NCBI GenBank assembly: GCA_947632315.1
Contig: CANROV010000031.1
Coordinates: 1 to 15,342, forward strand
From: Candidatus Gastranaerophilales bacterium
GTDB lineage: Bacteria; Cyanobacteriota; Vampirovibrionia; Gastranaerophilales; Gastranaerophilaceae
Direction of reading: 5' to 3'
DNA length: 15,342 nt
The position numbers and the translations under genes were made by a program. The notes beneath the pieces are model-generated. The model was not told where the DNA came from, did no database searches, and saw only the letters and a list, made by a program, of their open reading frames with translations. Every line of letters begins with the position of its first letter. Positions within the stretch are counted from its first letter, which is position 1. Below are positions 6,813 through 13,866 of this stretch, piece after piece.

Positions 6813-8108
6813 CTAAATTTCAATATCTGAAATTACATTATATTTATCTTTGAACAGTGCCAAAAATTTTTCGTTTTTAGTTGTGTGAATCGGTATTATA
6901 TTTTTAGGTTCTATTTTATTAACAAGTTCTATTAAGTCATTTTGAATTATATGACCCGAGGTATGTACTATTTTCAAATCTTTTTTGTATTTTGCCCATT
7001 GATAATTTTCATCTTCCAAATATCCGCTCCAGTAAGAATAAATTAAATTTAATTCTTTAACATTTATTCTTTTTATTATTGAATTAAATAATTTTGAATT
7101 ATTCTTAAGAACGTATTTTTGAGGATTTTCCATAATTTCATCAAAAGTGATTTTTGCACTTTTAAATTTATACAGTGTTTTATCCTCTTTTAATGTTTTT
7201 GTATGTTTATTCGGAACAAAATAAACTTTTATATTTTCAGAATTATATTTCGGAATATCTTTTTTATCTTTAAAGCTATCTAAGATGAATGCCGTATAAG
7301 GGTCTATAACAAATATTTTATCTGATTTTAAACAAGCATTATAAATTGAAATCATTCTATCAGTATTTAAAGGGGAACAAGCTATTACAGTTAATTTATC
7401 CTTCTTAAAAGTATCTGTCAATTTTTGTTCAATATCAACTTCTGATTCATATTTATGACATCCCCGTGAAAGTGTTGTACCTTCGGTAATCAAATAATCG
7501 CAATTTTTAAAATCAATAATCATTGACTTAATAAAATCCTTATCTCTGCCATGAAGTCTTAAGTCGCCAGTATAAAGAATTTTTTTATGACTTTTTTTAT
7601 CCTCAATTTTAAAAGCACAAGCACCTGTAATTGAATGATTAACAGGACAAAATTCAATATTGAATGCTCCAAACTTAAGTTTTTCAAAATTTTTAACGGG
7701 TATTAAATTAATATCATTATACAAATTGTCCCATAACAGTTTTGAACCTTTTTTCATAATTTCTATAGTTTCACTTGCCGTATAAATCGGAATATTTTTA
7801 TTTATTAATCTAATTAAGCCAAAGTGATCGGGGTGTGCGTGGCTTAGAAATATTGCAGTTTTTTTATTTGGATTATCAGTGTATAAATCTGCGATATCAG
7901 GCAAATATTTTTTTAAATTTGATTTCATATCAATATCTAAACTGTTTTCTGATTCATCAGTTAAAGGCAGACCTATATCTAATATCAATCTTTCTTTTTC
8001 ATTTTCGATTACAACACAATTACCGCCGATTTGATTATGTCCTCCGTAAATTTTAATAAAGAAGTTTTTGTCATCCGTTTTTGTAATGTTAAATTTTTGT
8101 TTTACCAT
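6813..8108 (-). CDS. MBL-fold/beta-CASP nuclease-like protein (RNase J-like, short)
   Basis: A metallo-beta-lactamase fold protein with beta-CASP features, as in RNase J and CPSF-type nucleases. In the 431 residues one sees the metal motif SHAHPDH (89-95: His90, His92, Asp94, His95), His158 (VNHSITG), Asp182 (YTGDLRLHG), a motif A-like acid Glu209 (ITEGT), HTSGH (382-386) and IPIHT (405-409, His408), the last two matching beta-CASP motifs B and C. RNase J is about 550 residues with an extra C-terminal domain that is absent here, so this is a stand-alone catalytic core, probably acting on RNA or DNA. AAAGGA precedes the ATG by 8 bases. The gene is divergent from the PD-(D/E)xK gene at 8238, and the gap between them carries one of two matching operators. 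Confidence 0.8.
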   Translation of the reverse strand: MVKQKFNITKTDDKNFFIKIYGGHNQIGGNCVVIENEKERLILDIGLPLTDESENSLDIDMKSNLKKYLPDIADLYTDNPNKKTAIFLSHAHPDHFGLIRLINKNIPIYTASETIEIMKKGSKLLWDNLYNDINLIPVKNFEKLKFGAFNIEFCPVNHSITGACAFKIEDKKSHKKILYTGDLRLHGRDKDFIKSMIIDFKNCDYLITEGTTLSRGCHKYESEVDIEQKLTDTFKKDKLTVIACSPLNTDRMISIYNACLKSDKIFVIDPYTAFILDSFKDKKDIPKYNSENIKVYFVPNKHTKTLKEDKTLYKFKSAKITFDEIMENPQKYVLKNNSKLFNSIIKRINVKELNLIYSYWSGYLEDENYQWAKYKKDLKIVHTSGHIIQNDLIELVNKIEPKNIIPIHTTKNEKFLALFKDKYNVISDIEI

Positions 8109-8139
8109 TTTTTATATCCTTTTACTTTTATGTTAAACA

Positions 8140-8168
8140 GTATTTATGACAGAAATGGTCATATAGGT
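8140..8168. promoter_or_regulatory. Operator 1: imperfect palindrome shared with the WYL promoter region
   Basis: The right half is GTCATATAGGT (8158-8168), the left half GTATTTATGAC (8140-8150), with a 7-base spacer. The core TATGAC-N7-GTCATA is a perfect 6-bp inverted repeat. The same right half, spacer length and imperfect left half occur at 10178-10206 beside the WYL gene. ATGACA (8146-8151) could also be a -35 box for the plus-strand gene, with TTATTT 16 bases later, so binding would block it. Confidence 0.65.
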
Positions 8169-8237
8169 TATTTATTGTATTATTCTTTGTTATCTGCTAT
8201 ATTTTACTTAAGGAATTAAGAATTTTGAGGTAAATGA

Positions 8238-9197
8238 ATGGGTGTAATTGAGGAAATTATAGGTAATTGTGAATTTTACAAAAACAAAAAAGGATTTAGA
8301 AAACTTTATGACCCCAAAAAAACAGCAGAAGAATTACTTAAACAAATTACAAAATCAATAAATATTGAAAAAGCAAGCGGATACTATAATGCAAATGAGT
8401 ATCATAAAAGTGAAGAAGTAAAATTTAAACATCCCGGTAAATGCAAAAAAGATGAAGAAAAGTATAATTTTTCAGCAACAAAAAACAAAGATAAAAAATT
8501 TAAAACAAAACCCGAAGATAACATGGAAAGAATGATTAAAATTGCATTCAATAAAAATAATAGTAAATGCAATATACAAAATCAAATTCCCATACCCGAT
8601 ATAAATCAGGCTTCACACATAGATTTAATGATAAGAAAACCCGATACAATTGAATTAATAGAACTGAAACAATGGGATAATAATACTAATCCGCCTGCTT
8701 TTGCGGTAGCTGAAAGTGCTAAAAATTTATACATGTTTTTGCATTTTTATAAAAATATGAATGATGAGTCAAATAAATATTTATCAAATATTGATGATAA
8801 ATATCGCACTATGTTTAGTTTAGACGTAATAAATACGTTTGTTTTAACCGTATTAGCTCCTGAGGAATATTATGTTGATCATTTTAGAAATAATTCCAAT
8901 TTGAAAAAAGTCTTTAAAAAATTTTGTGATGAACTGCAAGTATGTATTCAGGAAGATTTAAAGAAAAAGTTAAATAATAAAAATTTAAAAATTAAAATCA
9001 ACATAAAGTCTTTTAATTTTTCCCGCGAGGAATATGATGAAATTATAAACAATATAATTGAAAAACATTTAAACGGCCGCAAGTGTAAAGCGGGCGAAAA
9101 TACGGGAGATATTAATTTATCTCAATATAGTGAATATTTAAATGATGTTTGCAGTAATTTAATTAACTGGAAAAATGCACTTGAATCAAATCAGTAA
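8238..9197 (+). CDS. PD-(D/E)xK nuclease-like protein of unknown family
   Basis: I do not recognise a named family. The first 90 residues are highly charged and Lys-rich, with a low-complexity stretch near 60-95. Then ERMI (97-100), HIDLMIRK (127-134, Asp129), ELIELKQW (139-146, Glu142 and Lys144) follow the E...D...ExK order of PD-(D/E)xK nucleases, with an Ala/Phe-containing helix after it (AFAVAESAKNLYMF). This is also the layout of restriction-type and toxin-type nucleases, but non-nuclease members of the fold exist. The C-terminal 120 residues are helical and rich in Lys and Asn. GAGG lies 7 bases before the ATG. It is divergent from the MBL gene with operator 1 between them, and its end overlaps the convergent WYL gene by 7 bases, suggesting a compact module. 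Confidence 0.6.
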   Translation: MGVIEEIIGNCEFYKNKKGFRKLYDPKKTAEELLKQITKSINIEKASGYYNANEYHKSEEVKFKHPGKCKKDEEKYNFSATKNKDKKFKTKPEDNMERMIKIAFNKNNSKCNIQNQIPIPDINQASHIDLMIRKPDTIELIELKQWDNNTNPPAFAVAESAKNLYMFLHFYKNMNDESNKYLSNIDDKYRTMFSLDVINTFVLTVLAPEEYYVDHFRNNSNLKKVFKKFCDELQVCIQEDLKKKLNNKNLKIKINIKSFNFSREEYDEIINNIIEKHLNGRKCKAGENTGDINLSQYSEYLNDVCSNLINWKNALESNQ

Positions 9198-10153
9198 TTT
9201 AAAAGCACATCTTCAAGATATTTTTTATACTCGTCTTTTAAACTTTTTGGTGAAATAATTTTACAGCCTTTTCCCCACTTAAAAATATGCCACATTATTT
9301 CTTTATCACCTGAGGCTTTAAATGTAACAGTGAGTGTGCCGTCTTTTTCTTTTATTATTTTTTGTGTCGGATGAAAGTTATATTGTTCGGCTTCTTGAGC
9401 TAATTCGTTTGAAAAAGATAATTTAACATTAAGAATTTTCCCGTGATACACACCAAAAGATTGGTTTAAATATTCTTGCAGATTAAAACTGCCTTTATCA
9501 AAAGTTTTATCTGTCAATGTTAAATCTTCAAACTTATTCAAAAGATAGTTATAAATTCCGTCTCCTTTTGCCTTTTCTTTTGCGATTAAATAAATTTTTG
9601 CACCGTAAATCAAGCCTAATGGTTCAATAGTTCTTTTTTTATTGTGATAAATTCCGGTAACTATTTTTGAATTATGAAGTGAATCTCTTATAACTTCCAA
9701 TGTTTGCAGGTTTATTTTATATTGAGGCATTTGTCTTACCGCATAACCTTCTGTCTGCATAATCATTTCTATATTATTTTCTGTACTGATTATATTTTTA
9801 CGGTTTAAAGATTTAATTTTTTCTACTGTTTTACCCAGTTCTTCTTTCATTTCTTTATTGGTAGTTCTTCTTTGGCATTGTTCAATATTTGCAATCTCTT
9901 TAGGAGTAAAGGAAACTAATTGGCTTATAGAATAATTAATAAATCCCCAATGTTTTTGATTGTCTTGTGTTTCAATTTCATCCACTTGAGAAAATATGCA
10001 GGTAAGACTGTCACGCATACGTTCAGCCGTTCGGCGAGATACCTTATATCTTTGAGAGATTTCATTAATTGTTATACCTAAAGGTTTTGATGACATATAA
10101 ATTGCTAAATCTAAAATATCGGATATTCTTGAATATCTTGGTTTTTCTTCCAT
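9191..10153 (-). CDS. WYL-domain transcriptional regulator
   Basis: The 320-residue product has the three-part layout of HTH-WYL-WCX regulators. A winged helix-turn-helix occupies about residues 8-55, with the recognition region YKVSRRTAERMRDSL (36-50). A WYL domain occupies about 148-212, with the conserved KKRTIEPLGLIYGAKIYLIA (172-191, the WYL triplet reading IYL). A WCX-like C-terminus covers about 238-315 and includes IMWHIFKWG. WYL regulators sense ligands or nucleic acids, and several (BrxR, CapW) repress defence operons. AAGGAG lies 5 bases before the ATG. Its promoter overlaps operator 2, so it probably regulates itself. The same operator occurs between the neighbouring MBL and PD-(D/E)xK genes, pointing to a local four-gene regulon. 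Confidence 0.87.
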   Translation of the reverse strand: MEEKPRYSRISDILDLAIYMSSKPLGITINEISQRYKVSRRTAERMRDSLTCIFSQVDEIETQDNQKHWGFINYSISQLVSFTPKEIANIEQCQRRTTNKEMKEELGKTVEKIKSLNRKNIISTENNIEMIMQTEGYAVRQMPQYKINLQTLEVIRDSLHNSKIVTGIYHNKKRTIEPLGLIYGAKIYLIAKEKAKGDGIYNYLLNKFEDLTLTDKTFDKGSFNLQEYLNQSFGVYHGKILNVKLSFSNELAQEAEQYNFHPTQKIIKEKDGTLTVTFKASGDKEIMWHIFKWGKGCKIISPKSLKDEYKKYLEDVLLNY

Positions 10154-10172
10154 AAAAACTCCTTTTTAAATT

Positions 10173-10200
10173 ATTTTACCATAACGACCGTTTTTGTCAT
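10173..10200 (-). promoter_or_regulatory. Promoter of the WYL gene
   Basis: The minus strand reads ATGACA (10200-10195), 16 bases, then TAAAAT (10178-10173). The start would be near 10166, just before the AAGGAG at 10164-10159. The -35 box and the spacer are covered by operator 2, which fits autorepression. Confidence 0.5.
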
Positions 10201-10206
10201 ATAGGT
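10178..10206. promoter_or_regulatory. Operator 2: imperfect palindrome between the WYL gene and the 260-aa gene
   Basis: The left half is ACCATAACGAC (10178-10188), spacer 7 bases, right half GTCATATAGGT (10196-10206). The right half is identical to that of operator 1 over all 11 bases, and the left half matches its inverted complement at 7 of 11. It covers the WYL promoter and lies 30 bases before the plus-strand ATG 10237. Confidence 0.65.
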
Positions 10207-10236
10207 ATTTTATTCTTAAAATAAGGAGATAAACAT

Positions 10237-11019
10237 ATGAACAAAAAACAAAATATTTATTCAATACATTATTCTTGCAGCGGATTTTATAATGGCGGAG
10301 CATTGGCACCATGTATTTGTTGTATTGCAGTTTATAATATTAAGACAGAAAAAATGCACTCTTTTTGTTTGGATAATTATATAAAAAAAGGTTACGCTTT
10401 AATGGAAGCTGAAAAGCTATTGTTGACGGATTTTACCGAATTCTTTAATAAAATAAATGATTCATTATTCATTCATTGGTTAATGGATGGGGAAACATAC
10501 GGGTTTAAAGCTATATGGGCGAGATGTTTAAATTATGGTATTGATAATCTTGAACTAAATAAACTTATAGATTTTAATCTTGCTTTATGTAGTGATTTTA
10601 ATTTAATTGATACTCTTGAAAAAAATAACTGTAAAAAAGTTACTGTTTTGCATGGCAAAAATGAGGCGGTCGGATTTAATAATCAAAATTTTAAAATAGT
10701 AGCACTTTCAACGGAAGCAAAAGCAATAGGATTGGCTGAGTTATTCAAAAAATATACAAAAGGTACTTGGTGTTGTGACCTTAAGACAGCTGAACAAACG
10801 GAAAAACTTATTAACACTCCGACGGGAATAAAATTATATAAAATGCTTTGCGATATAACTAATTCTCAAGAAAAAATTCACGAAATTATGCAAGCGCTTA
10901 AAACGGATGAGGATAGAGAATTTGTAATTAAAGCAATAGAAGATGGTAAAACAAATATAAATTTATTGGAATTTTTGACTTCTGAATATATTACGGATAA
11001 AAATCATCAAATATATTAA
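10237..11019 (+). CDS. Uncharacterised 260-aa protein, possibly RNase H-like/exonuclease-like
   Basis: I do not recognise a named family. The N-terminal 100 residues alternate strands and helices: IYSIHYSC (7-14), CICCIAVYNI (26-35), then a helix with MEAEKLLLTDFTEFF (56-70), then SLFIHWLMDGETYGFKAI (76-93) and an Arg-containing helix. The last part recalls the N/H...D...F-x-x-R segment around motif II of DnaQ-like exonucleases, but the classical DxE motif I is absent, so catalysis is doubtful. Six Cys fall in the first 45 residues (14, 26, 28, 29, 44 and others nearby in strands). The C-terminal third is helical. AAGGAG lies 8 bases before the ATG. It is divergent from the WYL gene across operator 2 and therefore probably under its control; its end overlaps the convergent dehydrogenase by 4 bases. 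Confidence 0.65.
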   Translation: MNKKQNIYSIHYSCSGFYNGGALAPCICCIAVYNIKTEKMHSFCLDNYIKKGYALMEAEKLLLTDFTEFFNKINDSLFIHWLMDGETYGFKAIWARCLNYGIDNLELNKLIDFNLALCSDFNLIDTLEKNNCKKVTVLHGKNEAVGFNNQNFKIVALSTEAKAIGLAELFKKYTKGTWCCDLKTAEQTEKLINTPTGIKLYKMLCDITNSQEKIHEIMQALKTDEDREFVIKAIEDGKTNINLLEFLTSEYITDKNHQIY

Positions 11020-12050
11020 TTAACAATAGCAATTTTAAATACGTTATCAAGTTTGTTTTCAAAGATTTCGTAAGCTTTTTCAATATCTTTAAGCGGAAAT
11101 TTATGAGTAATTAAAGGGGTGGTATCAATTTTTCCCTGCTCAATTAAGGATAAAATTTCTCCGCAGTCGCACCCGTCTACTCCTCCTGTTTTGAATGTAA
11201 GGTTTTTTCCGTACATATTTGGAAGGGGCAGAATCATAGGTTTATCGTAAAGTGCAACGATAGTTATGGTGGCATTGGGTCTTGCAGATTGCCAAGCTAA
11301 TTGAAAAGATTCTTCACTTCCTGCAACTTCTATAACAACATCAGCTCCGCCATTTTCGCTTTCCTTAATTGCAGTTTCAAGACAATCTTTAGGCTCAACA
11401 ACAATAACATGAGGATAATGTTTTTTTACAAAATTTCTTCTTATTTCATCTTTTTCGCAGATAATAATTTTTTGTGGATTTTTTAACATAGTGCATAATA
11501 AAGTGCAAATTCCCGTTGGCCCTGCTCCTATAATCAAAACAGTATCTGTTTCTTTTATTTCTGAGATTTTAATAGCCCAATATCCTGTCGCTAATATGTC
11601 ACCGGTAAAAAGAGCTTGTTCATCCGAAATCGAGGACGGAATTTTGTTTAAACCATGGTCTGCGAACGGAACTCTTACATATTCCGCTTGACCTCCGTCT
11701 ATACGGCAGCCTAAAGCCCAGCCTCCGTTTTTATCGGTGCAGTTATTTACAAATCCGTTTTTACAGAAAAAACACTCTCCGCAGAATGTTTCTACATTGA
11801 CGGTAACTCTGTCGCCTTTTTTAACACTTTTGACTTCGCTTCCTGTTTCTTCAACAATTCCTACCATTTCATGCCCGACTGTTATTCCTAACACTGCTTT
11901 TGGAACAGAGCCGTTTTTAATATGCAGGTCGCTAGTACATATACTGCTCATTGTAATTTTAACAATTGCATCTTTTGAATTTTGAAGTTTCGGCTTGGAT
12001 TTTTCTGTCAATTCAAAAACACCATGGTCTTTATATGTATAAGCTAACAA
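11016..12050 (-). CDS. Zinc-dependent medium-chain alcohol dehydrogenase
   Basis: An NAD(P)-dependent oxidoreductase of the MDR family. With the TTG start at 12050 the protein has 344 residues. Catalytic zinc ligands are visible as Cys38 (SICTSDLH), His60-Glu61 (VGHEMVG) and probably Asp151 (FTGDILATGY), an arrangement like bacterial secondary alcohol dehydrogenases. Cys90, 93, 96 and 104 (CGECFFC...C) bind a structural zinc. GAGPTG (175-180) starts the Rossmann nucleotide-binding fold. I reject a start at 12068: its codons CGG AAG GAG form the Shine-Dalgarno sequence, and TTG 12050 lies 6 bases after it. The substrate is not evident. It is downstream of the radical SAM gene on the same strand but has its own promoter. 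There is no obvious link to the defence genes. Confidence 0.9.
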   Translation of the reverse strand: MLAYTYKDHGVFELTEKSKPKLQNSKDAIVKITMSSICTSDLHIKNGSVPKAVLGITVGHEMVGIVEETGSEVKSVKKGDRVTVNVETFCGECFFCKNGFVNNCTDKNGGWALGCRIDGGQAEYVRVPFADHGLNKIPSSISDEQALFTGDILATGYWAIKISEIKETDTVLIIGAGPTGICTLLCTMLKNPQKIIICEKDEIRRNFVKKHYPHVIVVEPKDCLETAIKESENGGADVVIEVAGSEESFQLAWQSARPNATITIVALYDKPMILPLPNMYGKNLTFKTGGVDGCDCGEILSLIEQGKIDTTPLITHKFPLKDIEKAYEIFENKLDNVFKIAIVN

Positions 12051-12081
12051 TGTTTTCTCCTTCCGCAATAGTCTTGCAAAT

Positions 12082-12090
12082 ATTATAACA
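12082..12090 (-). promoter_or_regulatory. Extended -10 promoter of the dehydrogenase gene
   Basis: The minus strand reads TGTTATAAT (12090-12082), an extended -10 box. Transcription would start near 12075, giving a 25-base leader that contains the AAGGAG. No good -35 box is seen. Confidence 0.5.
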
Positions 12091-12174
12091 CACAGCCTTT
12101 CAGAATTTAGGATGAAATTAAAAAATATCGATTTTTCTTGAGTTATTTAATAATAAAAACTAATTATGAAGCAA

Positions 12175-13614
12175 TTATTTTATGGGTAAAATTAAATACA
12201 GAGCATTCATAGTTAAAGTTTTAAATTTCTTTAAAAAGGCAGATGAAAAGAGGCTTAAAAAATATCTAAAAATTATTTTAGGTCTTAAATAAAATCTTTT
12301 ATAGAATTCTTTTTGCATTTTTAATACATCAAGCCCTGTCATACCTTTAGGCGGAATGATTGAATACATCGTATTGAATTTTGAAAAATCAATTTCATTA
12401 TAATTACAATTTTTGAACATTGTTTTAAATTGTTCAGACCCCGGAAGAGGTGTGGAAACACAGCAAGCAGCATCGGAAAATGGTATGTTAACTGCAAAAT
12501 TAATTGTATTTTTTATTGATTCAATAGTGTCTGTCGGATGTCCAATCATAAATAAACCTGTAGTTTTAATTCCAAGTTCATTACACCAAGTTATAACTTC
12601 TTTTGCGTTATCTAAAGTGATATTTTTTTTAATATCTTTTAGAACTTGTTTATCTCCGGATTCAATACCAAAAGAAATTCTCCAGCACCCATGCTTTTTA
12701 AGATATTTTAAATATTCATAATTAACATTATCGATTCTTGAATAACAAGACCAAATAAATTTTAAATTTTTTTCCGTGCATAAATCAAAAAGTTCGTATA
12801 TTCTTTTTTTATTAAGAAGGAAAGTATCATCAATGAAATGTATTTCTTTCATTTTATACTCTTGTATTACGTCTTGAATTTCCTCAAATATATTTTGTGC
12901 GGAGCGTGAACGATAAGTTCTGCCAAAAACGGCATTAGAACAGAACGTACATTGACCCGGACAGCCTCTGGAGGTAATTATATTTGTTACAGGAAGTCGT
13001 TTATAATCTGAAAGTCCGGGAACGTATTCTTCAAGATTTTTTAATAAATGTCTTGCAGGGAATGGTAATTCATTTAAATTTTTTATCAGCTCTCTTTTTG
13101 CGGTATAAACTAATTCTCCATTTTTTTTGTAAACAATGCCATTGACGGAATTTACATCGTTATTATTATTTAAGCAATCTATTAGTTCATAGTTAGTAAT
13201 TTCGCCTTCACCGATAATACCATAATCAAAACATTCATAACTCATAGCATGTTCTGGTAATGCAGTAACATGAACACCTCCCAAGATAATCTTTATTTCG
13301 GGAAAATTCTTTTTTAAATTTTGTGCAAGCATTACTGCATTATTAAAGCAAACAGTTGTTGCAGATATTCCTATGTAAGTTTTTTTGTCCGGTTTAATAA
13401 GTTTCCTTACATATTCAACAGTTTTATTTTGGGTTAATAATTGGTGTTCAGCGTCTATAATTTCAACATTACATCCTTTATTTTCCATAAAAGAAGCAAC
13501 ATATAAAATTCCAAGCGGAACAAGTGAACCGCCTGCTTCACCTAAAAATTTTGATGAATATCTCTCAGCACGTAAAATGGGTGGATTTATAAGAATATAT
13601 GTCGTATTTTTCAT
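12175..13614 (-). CDS. B12-binding-domain radical SAM protein
   Basis: A class B radical SAM enzyme of the BchE/B12-binding type. In 479 residues, the N-terminal cobalamin-type domain begins ILINPPI (7-13) and contains LGGVHVTALPEHA (111-123) and GIIGEGE (132-138). The iron-sulfur cluster motif is CPGQCTFC (Cys218, Cys222, Cys225), followed by a TIM barrel with FGIESGD and TGLFMIGHP-like elements. The His of the DxHxxG B12 motif is not present (the likely site reads DAEHQ), as in many members of the family, so base-off B12 binding is uncertain. Members make C-methylations, ring closures and similar changes in lipids, cofactors and peptides; the substrate is unknown here. No ribosome binding site precedes the ATG, and a TATAAT ends 7 bases before it, so the transcript may be leaderless. 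Confidence 0.87.
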   Translation of the reverse strand: MKNTTYILINPPILRAERYSSKFLGEAGGSLVPLGILYVASFMENKGCNVEIIDAEHQLLTQNKTVEYVRKLIKPDKKTYIGISATTVCFNNAVMLAQNLKKNFPEIKIILGGVHVTALPEHAMSYECFDYGIIGEGEITNYELIDCLNNNNDVNSVNGIVYKKNGELVYTAKRELIKNLNELPFPARHLLKNLEEYVPGLSDYKRLPVTNIITSRGCPGQCTFCSNAVFGRTYRSRSAQNIFEEIQDVIQEYKMKEIHFIDDTFLLNKKRIYELFDLCTEKNLKFIWSCYSRIDNVNYEYLKYLKKHGCWRISFGIESGDKQVLKDIKKNITLDNAKEVITWCNELGIKTTGLFMIGHPTDTIESIKNTINFAVNIPFSDAACCVSTPLPGSEQFKTMFKNCNYNEIDFSKFNTMYSIIPPKGMTGLDVLKMQKEFYKRFYLRPKIIFRYFLSLFSSAFLKKFKTLTMNALYLILPIK

Positions 13615-13621
13615 ATATATT

Positions 13622-13627
13622 ATTATA
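13622..13627 (-). promoter_or_regulatory. -10 box immediately before the radical SAM start
   Basis: TATAAT (13627-13622 on minus) is separated from the ATG at 13614 by 7 bases, the normal distance from a -10 box to the transcription start. No Shine-Dalgarno lies in between. The flanks are nearly all A and T, so a chance match is possible. Confidence 0.35.
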
Positions 13628-13765
13628 CAATAATTAAAATTTATTTAATATTATTATAATAAAAATTTATAAACTTATAATTAATTCTTTACCAATTATT
13701 CATATTATAAAAATTTGTAAAAAAGTTTAATAAGGTTAATTTAATTTGTTTTTATATATTATATT

Positions 13766-13789
13766 GAGTATAAGATATTACTACAATTT
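13766..13789 (+). repeat. Direct repeat copy 1 upstream of the type I R-M genes
   Basis: This 24-base sequence beginning GAGTATA and ending ATATTACTACAATTT recurs at 13826-13849 with only two differences (AG versus GT at the eighth and ninth bases). The copies are exactly 60 bases apart and bracket the -35 box and spacer. Confidence 0.75.
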
Positions 13790-13795
13790 TTTCTA

Positions 13796-13823
13796 TTGAC
13801 TTTTGATATGCACAAGTTATACT
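13796..13823 (+). promoter_or_regulatory. Strong sigma70-type promoter of the type I R-M genes
   Basis: TTGACT (13796-13801), a 16-base spacer and TATACT (13818-13823) are close to consensus. Transcription would start near 13830, about 37 bases before the specificity-subunit ATG. Confidence 0.75.
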
Positions 13824-13837
13824 ATGAGTATAGTATA
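13818..13837. promoter_or_regulatory. Perfect inverted repeat over the -10 box and start site
   Basis: TATACTAT (13818-13825) and ATAGTATA (13830-13837) are exact inverted copies around GAGT. The repeat covers the -10 box and the presumed start, the classical place for a repressor or R-M control protein. No control-protein gene is visible in the window. Confidence 0.55.
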
Positions 13838-13849
13838 TTACTACAATTT
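13826..13849 (+). repeat. Direct repeat copy 2 upstream of the type I R-M genes
   Basis: This is the second copy of the 24-base repeat described at 13766-13789, 22 of 24 bases identical. It begins inside the inverted repeat at 13818-13837 and covers the transcript start. Confidence 0.75.
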
Positions 13850-13866
13850 AAATTTGAAAGTAAAAA

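Noticed and set aside
7835..8219. Plus-strand open frames across the MBL gene and the intergenic region
   Set aside because: They are antisense to an intact conserved MBL gene, have no motifs and would run across the operator.
10194..10222. Promoter TTGTCA-17-TAAAAT reading into the 260-aa gene
   Set aside because: The boxes look good, but transcription would begin near 10229, after the AAGGAG at 10223-10228, leaving the ribosome binding site out of the message. The real start is probably further upstream.
12051..12068. Six-codon extension of the dehydrogenase
   Set aside because: These codons contain the AAGGAG Shine-Dalgarno for the TTG start at 12050.
13615..13760. AT-rich stretch as a possible origin or CRISPR leader
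   Set aside because: No iterated DnaA-box-like or regularly spaced repeats were found beyond the pair at 13766 and 13826, and there are no cas or replication genes.
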